A stretch of 64,000 nt of DNA from Pholis gunnellus (taxonomy: Eukaryota; Chordata; Actinopteri; Perciformes; Pholidae): NCBI GenBank assembly GCA_910591455.2, contig OU342826.1, positions 10,107,079-10,171,078 of the forward strand, read 5' to 3'. Under the pieces are notes generated by a model that was not told where the DNA came from, ran no database searches, and was given only the letters and a program-made list of their open reading frames with translations. Made by a program: the position numbers and the translations under genes. Numbering within the stretch: position 1 is the stretch's first letter; each line of letters opens with the position of its first letter. Of the stretch, positions 13,690 to 26,376 are shown piece after piece.

Positions 13690-13714
13690 CACACACACAC
13701 ACACACACACGCAC
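13690..13714. repeat. (CA)n microsatellite
   Basis: About ten CA units ending in GCAC. Confidence 0.93.
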
Positions 13715-13919
13715 AAAGAAACAGATAAGCGCGGATGAATTATGGGATGACATTTTAATTCCTTTTCTGATATTCAAATTTAGACTGATAAGGAATAAAA
13801 GAGGGTGAAGAACTGAGGTCTTGTAGCTCCCTCCTGGCGACAAATACTCGTGAGTAAGGCTTTCAAATTCCTCTGGAACTACATGGGTTGCTTTGGATTA
13901 TTAAAACAAAGTCCACTGG

Positions 13920-14350
13920 ACAGCACATGACAGAGGGAAGGAAGGACGGAGAGATGGCCATGCGGGGAAGAGAAGTGAAATGAGGTGCTGAGAAACAGGA
14001 GGAGGTGGATAATAGGAATACGAGGAGGAGAGAGGAAGAGCAGGATTCGGCCTTATTACTGGCTGTCCCTTTGTGGAGGCATCAGAGAAAGAGCGGGGAA
14101 GAGACAAATAAGGTGAGGAGGAGGAAAGGAGACATGGAAGGAATGTTAAAAGAGGACATTAGAGGAGATCAATAGACGGACGAGTGGACGGAGAGAAACA
14201 TCTGGAAGTGAAAAATGAGAAATTAGGAAGTAGTTTGGTAGGATGGATAGGAAAAGAGAAGGACGGAGGACGGATGAAAGGGTCAGCCATGATCGAGTGA
14301 CTCACCGCAGATAGCTGTGTGAAAAGAGATTGATGGATAGATCAGCAGAA
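13920..14350 (+). other. purine-rich stretch
   Basis: The sequence is A+G rich with GGA and GAGGA words and no coding features. Confidence 0.65.
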
Positions 14351-17300
14351 GACAAAAGTGAGATCCCTGCTCCCTTGTTGATGCTATCAGTAATAGACAA
14401 AGACAAATAGCCAACCCCCCCCCGCTCTTTATTCATTCCTTTACTTCTCCGTAATATCAGATTACCCATGTTTTTGTCTTTGTTCCTGCCGTGTACAACA
14501 AAGCCGTACTTCCCTCTCTTTGCCTTACAGGCGTAACATGATTTTGGGCTTAGGGTAAATTGTCTTTATCATCCACTTATCGAGTAAAGGCTTTCCCACC
14601 CGTGCTCGTCGGAATCCGCGTCACACTTCGCCAAGCTAAACTGATCACAGCGCTTACGCGCCGAAAAGGTTGGGCGGACGCGACGAGTGCCTGCCGAAGA
14701 CAAATAGATCAAAATACAAAATGTCAAGGTGCTGCTTTAATACCCCCCCACCCCCACGCCTACCCCCCACCCCGCTTGCTTGATCTCGAAGCACGTAGTC
14801 CATCCCTCGCTGTCAACGGGGCCGCCGCTGCCCTCCTGCTATGACATCCATCACTCCTCATCCTCGTCTCCCCCTTCATCCCTTGCATCACACCGTAGTC
14901 TTATTATTTCCCCTCCACGAAACCCATTCTCCTTTACCTAAACCTGTACAACGCTGCCACACACGTTAAAGCATCAACATCGTTTTAATAACAGTTTCAC
15001 CTGAATTTAATTGTAACATAAAGGTGTATGAATGCAAAGCGAAAGAAGGGGAAAAAGCAGACAGAATAGCCTATACTGGAATCTGCTTTATTCACAGCGG
15101 TGGAGACATTAAAAATACTAATCACCTATTAGCGGACATATTCCAATATGATGACACAATGTGCAGATCTTTCTCCAGACGGCGTTTTGCTCCCACAGCA
15201 GCAGCAAAGCTTTCACTCACAGAGCTGCCAATTAAAAGCTACTCTTCCTTCCGGCTTCTCAGTACCCCACGAAGCTGTGATGAATATTTACATGAGCATG
15301 GATAATTTATATACATTTTCAATTCAAAATGTCATTTTTAAATGCGAGAGAGCCAGCAGTGCGTTCGGCTTCTGTACTGGTGGGAAGATCAAATGGTCAG
15401 GAAACGGGGTCGAGTAATAATTCCATTATGAGCCTTTCGGACGCCAAACAATGCGGTATTATCTCACAACTCTGTTCTCCATGTTGGCAAAACTCTGCAT
15501 TGCTGATGAAGACCATGCGATACCGTCAAAAAGCTCCAGAACAAAAAAAGAGTAGGCCGACCGTGAAGTGAGATCGTTTCGTCGACAAATGAGAAAAATT
15601 GATGTCAGCAACACGGCAATACTCAAAGCAACCGTTTGCAGCAGGTTCAGTCCTCATTGAAAGGGTGCAGCTTTCTCTCCTTCACCACCGAACTGTTACT
15701 GAAGTGCCTTCAGAGTGTGAACTGACTGTTGCGCCAGAATAGAAAACTGCCTGCACTGATATGAACAGCACCAGACAGCCATAGTGCAGACACAGTGCAA
15801 CAGTAAAAGCTGAGTAATGGCTGTTTTTAATACTGCTCTACTTCTCTCGGTGCACGCAATCCATCCTGCCTCGTTTGCTTCTGGTGCTCTCCGTATCTCT
15901 CCTCGCCTATTTTTTTTAAACCTGCTCTGGAAGCTCCATTAAAAAAAAGGAGATTAGAGAAATAGAAGGCTCTAATATACCTGTTCCCTTTATCTATTTC
16001 CTCCCCAGAGGAGAAAATAAAAGTCCAGGAGATGCAAAATAAGGACGGACTCGTTACCGGTTGGACCCGTTTGCTCTTTGCTTCCGTTCTGTTCACAAAC
16101 AGCCATCAGTCTAAAAACGTGTTCCTCCTCCTCGTCTTGGTTCCTTGAGCTCTTCCATTTCTTCCTCTTTCAATTCTCACCTGAAAACCCCATTTCCCAT
16201 CTCTCCTTCTGCTCTGCCGTCTTCCTCGTTTCTTCACGAGGATTAGTAAAGCTTTCGGAAAAGTAGCCTCTCCACTTCAGTGAATGACTCCTGCCCTCTC
16301 CTGTTGACACACAGCAGTGTGTGTTGTTGAGCACACTGGGCTGGGTTTCCACACAGCGCCGTCACCGCTTGAGTCCTGGTTAAAAGTGTTGATGCCACTG
16401 CGGCATCCTTCAAACCGCGGCCGCCCGGCTATTTTGCTTCACATGTGGGTGCCCTGTTGTGGGGTACCCGATACATCAGGATGGACTCCGTCTCCAATCG
16501 TCAAAGTGAATTATCAAAGTTACACCTCAAGTGGCCAGAGGCCCATAGCGTGACGGCTACCCCACCGTCCCTGCCATTCACCTTACAGTGGAGCTGACCT
16601 TGTCACAGCCCTTGGGGTCATAATTTATTCATCCGTCCCTCATTGCGTTCCCCCATCCCCGCTTTTCCGTGTTGATTGTGTTTGGGTTCATTCATTTTGC
16701 ATGGTAATGGTGGGAGGGGTGGGGTGGGTTGTTGCTCCGTTGACACGTTTCATAGCTCAACTGCGCAGGCTAAATGGCGTGGCAGGGCAGAGGGGAAGAG
16801 GGAGGTGGGGAGCAGAGATGGGATGATTAAGAGAGGAGAGTGAGATGGGAATGCATGGAAGAGGGCGAGAAGCAGGTACATGAATTTAAGATGAGCGGTA
16901 TAGGTGGGAGGGAAGAGTCGAGGGACGCAGGCGGAGCTGAAGTGAGAACATATGGGGTGGAAACTCGGCATAAAGGTCACAAGCTCTCAGATCTGTTGAT
17001 AAAGGACAATACAGTGCATACAACTATTTTCACAGTGGCAAATAACGCACCCTGAAAGTGAGAATGCCACATAATGGGGATGTTTTCTATAATAGCTTGT
17101 ATGTTTTCTGCATCTCCAAATCAGGTTTGAATTTGAAACGTACGCCGCCGACTTGAATACAGCTCAAAAAGCGAAATTGTAACAGAAATGTTTCACCCGA
17201 ATGTGGTAATTCATCAGGTTAATGTTCAAATAAAACATTTGGTCTGATCCCCGAGCCACATAAACTGTTAATGAACTGAAATAACTATAGCCTTGGGGGG

Positions 17301-17960
17301 GGTTCATTAATGGACTGAAATTCACATGAAATGAATCTTGTGTGCACGACACAACCGTTTGTTTCTCTCGCTCGCTCAGAACCCGGAGACAGATGATTTG
17401 TTTGATTGGAAAAGCCACCGGTGCACCTCCAATCCAATCACATCCAAGGACTCAAACAACATCGTCGCCAGGCGGCAATGGCAGTATTTTACTCACGGCA
17501 TCCATCACAAGCCACAAGAAGGTGGAGGAAAGGTAAGAAACCAGAGGGCCTCTCGGAAATTTATAGTTTTCCAATTGCAGTAAATTTGATATCATATCAT
17601 TGATCAGCTCATTGCACATTTCTGACAGGACACTGAAGGACACCGTGTGCACATAACGTATTTCTTGTTTTGTTATATTTTCAGCTTATCTACGCTGAAT
17701 TCATTTCACTTTTATTCCCCCTCAAGCAGAATCCTCCCACGTTTAGCCGAGTCTGGGCTACAGACCAAACATAACTGTGTAGCCATTGAGCCCTCAAGGC
17801 TTTTTAAGCACTTTGCTCTGCTGAGGTCAAAATCACCATTATCGCTTAACATTATCTTTAACACACGGTTTGATTCGTTTTCTTCCTGATAAACGACCGC
17901 TGCATTCTCATTTAACCTTGTTTTAACTAATGTGCCATTTCTATTGTTTCAAACTGGCTC

Positions 17961-18078
17961 TCATTAGCATTTCATTATTTGTAAAGTGCTTTCTAACACC
18001 GTTAAGGCCAAAAGAAAGCTAATAGAGATTCGGCAGAAAGAAACACATTTAAGAAGGAGGATGGAGGATGATTGGGGG
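17961..18078 (+). repeat. diverged duplicated element, copy 1
   Basis: Its first 49 bases match 21074-21122 at 41 of 49 positions without gaps (shared words TCATTA, ATTATTTG, ACACC, TTAAGGCC). Weaker similarity continues through an A/G-rich part to GAGGATGAT near 18065-18072. The class is unknown: it could be an old interspersed repeat or a duplicated non-coding element. Confidence 0.65.
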
Positions 18079-18666
18079 GGGGATAAAGCAGAGAACAAGG
18101 AGGAGCCGTGTGTACAGTCCAGGGTGAAGGGCAAAAGGACCTGACAGCAAAAAGCATCCAGGGATCAGACCTCATCAACGAAAGAGAGATTTGTTGCGAC
18201 ACGATGAGAAATGGCACATGGTGTGTAGAGACACAGGATGTGCGCCTGTGGATGGCTACACAGAGCACTCATGTCAGGACGTCCGTGTCTTCTCATGTGT
18301 GAACTCTGTCAAAGGAAATCACTGGTCCTCTCACACAGACTCTGAATCCCACCAGACAAAGCTTTTTTACTAAAAAACAAGGTCTGGGTGAATACTCAAT
18401 TTTGATTGGCTGCTGGGTTGTCTATTAATTCCTGATTTGATTGATTCCTGTTGACCATTCTCCGTTAATGGGCTGGCTACATTAAAAGAGAAATACACAC
18501 ATTTTATTAATAATTTCGTATTTACGTTAGTCCTTCAGGGCCTCACATAAGCTACACAAGGCACCGCCCGTTTGAACTTACTGACACATTTACAGTCACC
18601 TCACATCCCATTCGCTATTAGCAGAGCTACTTCAGGCTGCGGCCGACATGATATGGCTTCTAATTT

Positions 18667-18883
18667 GTTATGATATTGATTATGGGACAATGACATGTCT
18701 GGATAGATAAGATAGTCTTGCTGTTAAACATACTGTCAAATTATATTTACTGTTTTTCAACTGTACACATTGTCATTGACTCTGAATCTTGCTAGCATAG
18801 CGTTAGCTTTATGCTAGTGTTATATATGTTTAATTGGGGAAAAGGACATGGCTGGATAGCTAGCTTGTCTTGTTAACATAATG
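18667..18883 (+). repeat. diverged local duplication (two copies about 152 bp apart)
   Basis: Bases about 18667-18733 and about 18819-18883 share, in order, GTTATAT-like, GATT-TGGG / TTAATTGGGG, GACATG-CTGGATAG, GTCTTG and TTAA-ACAT words. They are collinear with one small gap. The 85 bases between them are unrelated. Confidence 0.55.
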
Positions 18884-19112
18884 AGTATTAGCAAGCCTCG
18901 GGGTTGCCAGAGAAACTTTAGATTTTGGTTGCAAAACAAAAACAAAGAGATTAATCATGCTCATTTTTCTGTTCTTTGGCAAGTGGCCATGCTGTAAGGG
19001 GGGGATACTGCCCTCTGAAGTGTGCATTATCAGGAATTAATGGACTTCACGGAGGCAACAATCCGCCCATTAATTCTCGACAATGGACACCTCGTCGGGC
19101 ATTAGCCCTTAG

Positions 19113-19116
<4 letters not shown>

Positions 19117-19153
<37 letters not shown>
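19117..19153. repeat. (CA)n microsatellite
   Basis: About 18 AC units following TATAT. Confidence 0.96.
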
Positions 19154-19158
<5 letters not shown>

Positions 19159-20325
19159 AGATAAAGATGAACACTCCCGTTCAGTCATGCATACACAGGG
19201 ACAAAGGGACATCATGTCATACTAATCGCAGACCTCACATGGAAATGTGCGTTTTATAATTACAGCCATGAAAGCTACTATATGGATCAATGTGACGGAC
19301 CTATAATTCCAGCACTGGTTGATCTCTGCAGCTGCGACTGTGAACACATGGGCACCGAGGACATTCTGTTATCTCTCATTACCACAAAGCTGTTTCTTGT
19401 TATACCGCTGAATGGAACGAGACAGTTTGCGATGGGAAGGAGATGGTGGTACTATAAATACCGCAGAGAATCAACCCTTTGCCTTTTATAACTTTTTAGT
19501 TTGCTGCTCTCATTTGCCTGGTACGAGACACACAGACATACAAAACCAAGCTCTCAAAGGCCGATGTATTGTGTTGCACAGGGCACACTTTCGGCTAGGA
19601 AGAAGACTTCATGACACATTTTGCATGATTAGAAGAGAGATTAGGGTGTGCAGATAATCTTGGAAGCAAAGAGCTTAACGTGCCCAGTTGGGATCTGGCA
19701 TTTTACCACTCAATGTTGAAACTGAACAGTAGCTCAGTCTGGAGCAAGAGAGTGCCAACAATGTGCTCAATGCACCATCTCAGTGATGTGAAAAAGTGGG
19801 TTTGAGCATTTGGTTTTATTATGGCTATTTTTACTGGAACGGTGTGTTAAATCAGAAATTGATTAATTAGTTATTCACTGGGAGACAAGGAAAAAAGCCC
19901 TTTATTTAGTGCACGACTTGAGAGTTTGCACTTAAACATGTCACTTCAAATTATGTTTTTGATGGTATTTTTTCTCGTTTGTGTTGTCTATGTGCTTGCC
20001 TTCAGCTAGGCACAATCCCATTCTTGCTATATTTTCTTATAGTTTGACATGTAGCATTGCCCTGAAATCCCAAAACGAACGGGCTCCATATTTGGCATGA
20101 CGCGGCAATAAAAACAAACTGTATAAAAGGCCTCAAGGCGTGATTACTGCGAGTTGTCTTTTTGTCACCCATCAATCAAACATAACTACTTGTAAACACA
20201 TATTTTTGCCACATCATCTCAGCCTGCAGACTTTCTCCGAACTTTGTAAGCGGCATGTCAAGAGGAGAAGTGTCTCAACCGCCCACACGTGGTCTCCCTT
20301 CAAGTTTTATTAAGATGAGCCCTAC

Positions 20326-20488
20326 CTCAATCCTTCCCGTGTCTGGTTGGAAGCCTCTGGCCGGGTCCTCGGTCGTCACTCTGCACTGGATCGCGCAGCC
20401 GTTCACCCTGATCTTTTCTTGCTTGATGCCCAGTTCTGGCAGGCTGCGGCCCTCACACACATGCAGCTGGGCATGCACCAGGTCCACA
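20326..20488 (-). CDS. pc: pyruvate carboxylase, internal exon B (end of the ATP-grasp part and start of the BC C-terminal subdomain)
   Basis: This is the next exon after exon A. Its first base completes the split Asp codon, followed by 54 full codons ([10 protein letters not shown] to PDTGRIE). It aligns with about residues 342-395 of human PC almost without gaps. [12 protein letters not shown] carries the Arg that matches R338 of E. coli biotin carboxylase, which holds bicarbonate and the biotin enolate. The acceptor is TAACAG just above 20488, preceded by an uninterrupted (TC)17 run that serves as its pyrimidine tract. A CTCAT branch-like site has its A at 20532, 44 nt upstream. The donor at 20325 is GTAGGG after GAG, weaker than the GTAAGT of exon A. 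The exon ends in phase 0, so the next should begin with Val-Phe-Arg-Ser-Gly. I could not find that exon between here and position 1. A and B together give 282 bp (94 codons) without a stop. Confidence 0.97.
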
Positions 20489-20492
20489 CTGT

Positions 20493-20493
<1 letters not shown>

Positions 20494-20527
<34 letters not shown>
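20494..20527. repeat. (GA)17 microsatellite serving as the exon B pyrimidine tract
   Basis: A perfect (AG)17 on the plus strand, which is (CT)17 in the pc transcript. It lies 6 bases upstream of the exon B start at 20488, where the polypyrimidine tract of the 3' splice site must be. Confidence 0.97.
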
Positions 20528-20531
<4 letters not shown>

Positions 20532-21073
20532 TGAGGTGAATAAATTGATTGAGGCCCCGGAACATGGTGTGATTAGCCTTTAATTTCCCTTGATGTCACT
20601 GTGGAGAATATTTTTCCTGCTTATAAAAAGGTGTAAAAGATCAGTAGGGCCCATTCATCCAATATAAACATCTCAAGCTATTCTTGGCCTCCAACCAGAC
20701 TGAGGAGGTGGATGTGATGATTTCTTTTTTTTTTTTCAGCACTACTCATTTGAACAAATGAATCTGCGACGCGTGACAGGAAAACAATCCCTCATGGATA
20801 CCTCTTAATAGCAAAAACAAAGTCGATTAAAACGAAACCTAGGTTATAATTTGATGTTACTGAAACGATGGCCCCTGGGAAAACAAGCAGCCTACACAAA
20901 TACAGTTCTATATAAAAAAAAACAACAACAAACAATTTAGCAACATAACTTGTGTTTGCTAGGTGTGCTTCAGCATGGAGAATCTCAATTAAATAGCTCC
21001 AAGGATGTGTAAAAAAAAAAAGTCAAAGCCAAACACCTGTGTTTTCTGGTCTTAAAGAGGAACAGATTTGCTT

Positions 21074-21196
21074 TCATTATCATTTAATTATTTGCAAAGC
21101 ACTTTGTGACACCATTAAGGCCTAAAAAAAAAAGCTTTTAAAGATTAAGCAAAAAGAAAGCCACACAAAAAGGCAGAGGAGAGAGGATGATGGGGA
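21074..21196 (+). repeat. diverged duplicated element, copy 2
   Basis: This is the partner of the element at 17961-18078, in the same orientation and 3.1 kb away on the other side of pc exon B. It ends with the same GAGGATGATGGGG-like words. It begins about 590 bp into the intron, upstream of the exon B acceptor on the minus strand. Confidence 0.65.
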
Positions 21197-21342
21197 GAAA
21201 CTAGAATTACCGTCTCTTGGTAGTATGTCAACCAGACAAGTTGCAGTTTACATCCCTTACAGTCCAAAATGTTATTTTATCCGATAGATATTTGTATGAA
21301 ATAGTCATAACTAGCATATGAATTCTTAGGGTATATCCAAAA

Positions 21343-21425
21343 AAGTCACAGGGGACCTTTGGCCACCAAAATCTAATCGTCATCCTCGAGTCCAGAGGGA
21401 CATTTGTAGTAAATCTGAAGAAATG
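21343..21425 (+). repeat. fragment of a widespread fish interspersed repeat (class unclear)
   Basis: The stretch carries GACCTTTGGCCACCAAAATC and, after it, the words for 'TAATCG-CATCCTCGAGTCCAG', 'GGACATTTGT' and 'AAATCTGAAGAAAT'. In this order they match a repeat I recognise from many teleost introns. I cannot name its family. Only about 80 bases are clear and no ends are visible. Confidence 0.55.
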
Positions 21426-21925
21426 AATAGAGATTAGTACGTGTGCTCAACATACCAGGTCCAAGGATATGTAGACCAGTGTTTTCTGTCCATACATGGC
21501 GTAGCATTGCACAGAAGCCCAGCCTCAAGCAGGTTTGTGACTAATAAAAAAAACGACGTCGCAGTACGTCAGTGCAATGCAAACGTGACCGGGCAAATAA
21601 ATCCACATTGTGTGACTCAGTTGAAGCAAGTAAACCTCTGCACACTGATGAGCTCTGTGATAAGGGTTCATCATGACTAAGTGGAACGCGTTACACTGAG
21701 GCTGCCATCTGCAACAACCCGGCACATGAAAATCACTGCTCGGATACAAAAGTGAGGGAAAGACAAAATGTAAATCGGTTATTGGTTGCTTTATCCATCT
21801 TTATTAACTTTCAAAAAGATAAAATGTCATCATGACCTAAATGTTGCCAATTAAAAATTATGTTTGAGTAAAATACACTGTGTAGTGCTGAGCTATCTGC
21901 TAGCTGTTATGTCAAACCAACTCTA

Positions 21926-21966
21926 ACACACACACACACACACGCACACGCACACGCACACGCACA
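21926..21966. repeat. (CA)n with CACACG variants
   Basis: (AC)9 followed by three GCACAC units. Confidence 0.93.
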
Positions 21967-22340
21967 GGATTACATTATGCTAATTCTTATTCAGCAATTA
22001 CCTAATATTAGAAAATATTTAAATAAGAGAGGGACATAGAGAAGTTATTTTCTTCCATTTCCACGAGTTGTAACCTCATCTGTATGCATTTATTTAAATG
22101 TGAAGCTCAAATGAGACTTGCTGGGTTAAGCTTCATGACCTTGCACAATCTTAACGCGCAGCCAAAACACATTTACGAGAGCACTTTGTCATCCTCCTTT
22201 TCTGGATCACATTTTAAAATGCGGCGGTGGACGGACAAAGAGGGCGGGGACACATAATTCCTTTGCACTCGATCTGCCGCCAAACACAAACGCACTCGAG
22301 ACAAGCCTCGGGCGCCTTGAAGGGTGAATGAGAGACAGGA

Positions 22341-22384
22341 GGCGCGTGCGCGTGCACACACGTGCAGGCACGTGCACACACGTG

Positions 22385-22419
<35 letters not shown>

Positions 22420-22426
22420 ACACACT
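22341..22426. repeat. (GCGT)/(CGTGCACACA)n-(CA)n compound repeat
   Basis: A 10-base unit CGTGCACACA occurs about four times between 22351 and 22390 (one copy reads CGTGCAGGCA), then (CA)n with CGCACA variants to 22426. It is alternating purine-pyrimidine throughout. Confidence 0.92.
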
Positions 22427-25400
22427 AGTAAGCGAGCTCGGATCTTGGACACCGTCTTGGCTTCCGTCTCCTTAATGTCTCAATTAGCTGGTATCCACAT
22501 TCTGGCCAAACAGAAGGACAATTATGCATCAGCCTGGTGTGAAATGTGTCGGTGGAATAAGCAGATCCAATCTTGATAGCTTGGAGAGGCGCTAACGTCA
22601 TGTTCTCCGTTACACTTTCATGAATATGCGGGTATTTATGGACACTGGACAGCTCCGCTCGAGTCCTTAAATAATAAAAAAAGGAATGAGACAAAATGAG
22701 TCACATCATGAGCGATGTCCCCAACAGCAGTTCTGGAAACGACTCTCTGTTTCCCAGCACTTTATTGTTTAATTAGGATGCCAGCTTGTTTCCAGACTCA
22801 GATTAGTTTCTTGTCTTTGTGGGGTCCAACACATTGTCGGCTCCCCGAGGCTACGGCCCTTTAAGGACACTGCGAGGAAACATTTTGCCTCTCCTGCTCT
22901 CTCTTGTGTTTGAAATGTGCTGTTGCCAAGAGGTAACCGTTTGAGGACGAAGTGACCCGATGTGCTCGTGGATTTTTACTCTGTCATTTAGATTCTTTCA
23001 TTTTACACTAATCACACTACTCCGCCGTGACATTGCACCTTGAACTTTGACCCTCTTGCACAAGATCTTTTTCTGGTAGTTTGGATATATTGACGCACAC
23101 GAGGACAGCGATAAAAGAAACTACAGCTGATATAGAGTTAAAGTATCTGTTTTCTTGTGAATTTGTTCCGTCAGTAGTTCCCTCATTACCTAATCACTCA
23201 TGAGGAGTGAGGTAAAGGAAAAAAACTGCCATAAGTGACATATTAGTGTACACTAAAAGCTGCCTTTTCCCAAAGATGGAAGTAAATAAACACATTTCAG
23301 TGGCAAATAAGTCCAACTGAACATTTCCTGAACACTTGGCATCCATGCATGGGCTTCCTTTTTTTTTTTATCAAGTTTGTCCTAGTTTATTTTTTTTCCC
23401 TGGCATAATTCTTCTACTTTGAAAACATAAGGCAACACTGATTGAATGAGGACCCTCGAGGGTTTATAGAACTCATTGTATACTAATTTCACTCAGACAA
23501 ATTAAAGAGCCCGCGGCAACATATGTCCCTCAGTGCAGCCAGATACAGAATGAAAGTCCCTCGTATCATTAGCAAGTTCCACAAAAAGGCCGAGCTGCAC
23601 AGGAGGAGGAGGACGAGGGTGGAACGCCTTCAGCGAGGAGGAGGAGTTGGAACTTGTACTACAGCACACTCGCGCTCTCAATAGGAGTGTGTGACTGTGA
23701 CGGTGAGGGCTGCTGGCCGCAACAGTTGGCGACACTCTTGTGTTCGAGACAACTTAAGGATTAACTAACCGAAGACAGTGCGGAGGATCGACTTGAAACA
23801 TCTGTCAGACAACATTGCCATCAGCGGGGATACTTCCACATACACTAAAAATGTAAAAAGTTTTCGCACATGTTTTTACTATACAGATCTTAGACAGGTG
23901 CATGTTATGCTGGGAAAACTCCAGATTCATTCTGAAGTATTTACCTAAAACTAAAAAGGTAATTTAAGTTGTTCCATCTGCCGATTCTTAAATATAATCT
24001 TAAAAGATGTTGGCCTCCACTTCTTTCAACTCTCTCCTTATTGCGTACGTATCATGTAAATACCCATAATGCACTGGGGCACACAGCAGGCTACGTGGCA
24101 GTTTAATTGTGTTTTTTGCCTCGAGCCCCGCAGCAACCAAGAAGTACTCCTGAGCTGCACCGCTACCTGGCCCACGGTCGGCTCTGTGTCAATTAGTTGG
24201 TGGGAATTTGATTAAACAGGAATTTATTTAGGAGTATGCAGCATGTAAGCACAAACTGAAATGAAATAATAAGGTCTTACAACTCGATTTTGAATATGGC
24301 CCCCCTCTACAGTACAGGGCCGCTAGATTACAATTACGCACTAATGCGGGACCTGCCTTGAGGCCCTCGTCATTTCAGGTGATCGAGGGTTTAGCGGTGC
24401 ATATTACCAAAAAATTTGCAAATAATCACATTACAACAAGCCAAGTGGAAAATCACACTCCTTTTAGTGGTAGAGCCCGAGAAAGTCAAGGAGACAAACA
24501 TCGTGATCAGTCCTTGCTTTTGCTTTTTTTCTCAGCAAATATATAAACCATTAATAGCATCATTAGACTCATTTTGGATACATTGTTAATGTTTCACGAG
24601 TGCCTTCCCTTCTTCTTCTGACTGATGACATATTATTTATGAATTTGCAAATTCACACCATCTGCATCGCCACACATCTCTCATTTTAAATTTCCCTAAA
24701 AAAAAAAAAAAGAAAAGCACACGAAGAATGTCAGACAAAGTATCGAGTCAATTATTTTCCTTCAACTGTTTTTTTAATGTCTCCTACTGAGGCATTGTTT
24801 TGGCTCACATCGGGGTCCTGATGTGTCAAAGGTGTGAACTTCTTCTTCATTTGTCTGCACAGCTGTTTTAAGATGCCAAGCATAATGTGGCACGTCTACT
24901 CTCCTGCCTGGCATCTCTGACTGCTTGCCTCTGCCTTTCTTCCGGCTTCTCAAGAGCTGCCAACTTGATATTTGATCTCTGACAATTTAAAAAGAGAAGA
25001 AGGAAAGAAAACCACAAGTGTCATAGAATAGAAGTCTACACACCGGATCTGTTCTGTCAGTGCCTTTACCTCACAGCCGAGCACGTCGGGTTTGAAATTG
25101 GCTGCTCCCGTCTATGCAGCAACCTTATGCAGCCTCGCCCGCTTGTAAATATCTCGCACTTGCTCTCTGATCAGATCACCAACCCGCCAAGAGACGCATG
25201 TATTTGACAGCAGAGCCACACGGAGGCTCAAATTATTTACAGCGTTGGCTACGTTCCCGTAAGCACTATATATTAGCGAGATTTTATAGTGGCACCTGAG
25301 AAGTCGTTTTGTGCGATAAGCAGCATGAATCCTTCCCAACTGACACATATTCCTTATATCTATAAAATATATCACCATAGATGCTGCAGACAGCTGAAAC

Positions 25401-25430
25401 AAAAAAAAAAAAAAAGTCTAGGGCATAGAG

Positions 25431-25437
<7 letters not shown>

Positions 25438-25470
<33 letters not shown>
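25438..25470. repeat. (TA)n-(CA)n microsatellite
   Basis: TATATA runs into about 16 CA units, with an A15-type run 40 bases before it (25400-25415). Confidence 0.95.
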
Positions 25471-25471
<1 letters not shown>

Positions 25472-26344
25472 CTGCGCCACAGCTTATATTGAAAAAATAA
25501 GACTTTAAATGTCAAAGTCTGTCTTCAGTTGGAGATATATTTTGGTGGGAAAGCACTAAAGCAGAGCAACATTAACATCTTAATATCAACACGTCATGTT
25601 CCACAATGTGGAATATTCCCATCAAAGACAAAGTAACCGCCTCTCTATTGTATAAAGACATCCAGCGCTATACGTGCGAGTAAGGCTCGGCTTTGTTCAA
25701 CCGCATTATGAAACCATTAAAACTGAACATGTGCGGTTCAGGTGACGAGGGAGTTGTTGTTAATCCAGCCTAATCTGGGTTCATGTTCTGTGGCCATTTA
25801 AAGAAACATGCCAAACATGTTGGGTAGCACCTACTTTGGGAACCACTGGTTTTAAAGAACACACCAAATAAACTTGAAAGATGTACTGAGACTTCTCTAC
25901 GACAAGAAATATTAGTTTAGCTTCAGCTTATTAATTATTAAAATGCTGCTAGCCGAGATGGACCAAACCCTCTAAAACATGCAACTTAATATACGTCGAT
26001 CAAAACAGACGGTGTGCTTGTGTCGAAAGGGCGCGTATGCATTTCAAAGCAAGAACTTACACTCCCCTTTACAAAGAGGATCGCGGAACTACTGCGGGTC
26101 ATCCCCAGAGTCAAGAGTACAATGCAGGTTTCATTAAAATTCAATGCTATTAAAAGGAATTATCGTGTCCGCCCTGAGTTATGCAGGAGGGGAGATTGCC
26201 AGGGTTGAGGGGATCAGAGCGGAGGATGTATAATGTCCCGACCTCTGAGGGAAGGTCGAGCACCTGCAGACTCATCTCAAAAATGTATATATACATATAT
26301 GCATGTAGAAATATCTGGGAAAGCACTCGTGATGTCGGCCAATT

Positions 26345-26376
26345 ACACACACACACACAGACAGACAGACAGACAC
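26345..26376. repeat. (CA)n-(ACAG)n microsatellite
   Basis: About seven AC units followed by four ACAG units. Confidence 0.93.

Larger units (their letters stand above)
1..20325 (-). other. pc intron downstream of exon B (3' end outside window)
   Basis: Everything below exon B reads as intron. I looked on the minus strand for the expected continuation (FRSGEG, FQGAVISPHYDSLLVKV, RVRGVKTNI) and for other gene families, and saw none. The stretch holds microsatellites, pyrimidine-rich blocks (about 280-480, 6240-6540, 6960-7230), purine-rich blocks (about 9650-10640, 13920-14350, 16770-16960), a likely LINE tail, two diverged local duplications, and AT-rich unique sequence. The unlisted parts (for example 1400-2500, 8100-9050, 10900-12200, 14400-16700) are unique-looking non-coding DNA in which I see nothing specific. 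That it is a single intron follows from failing to find an exon, so a short diverged exon could have been missed. Confidence 0.75.
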
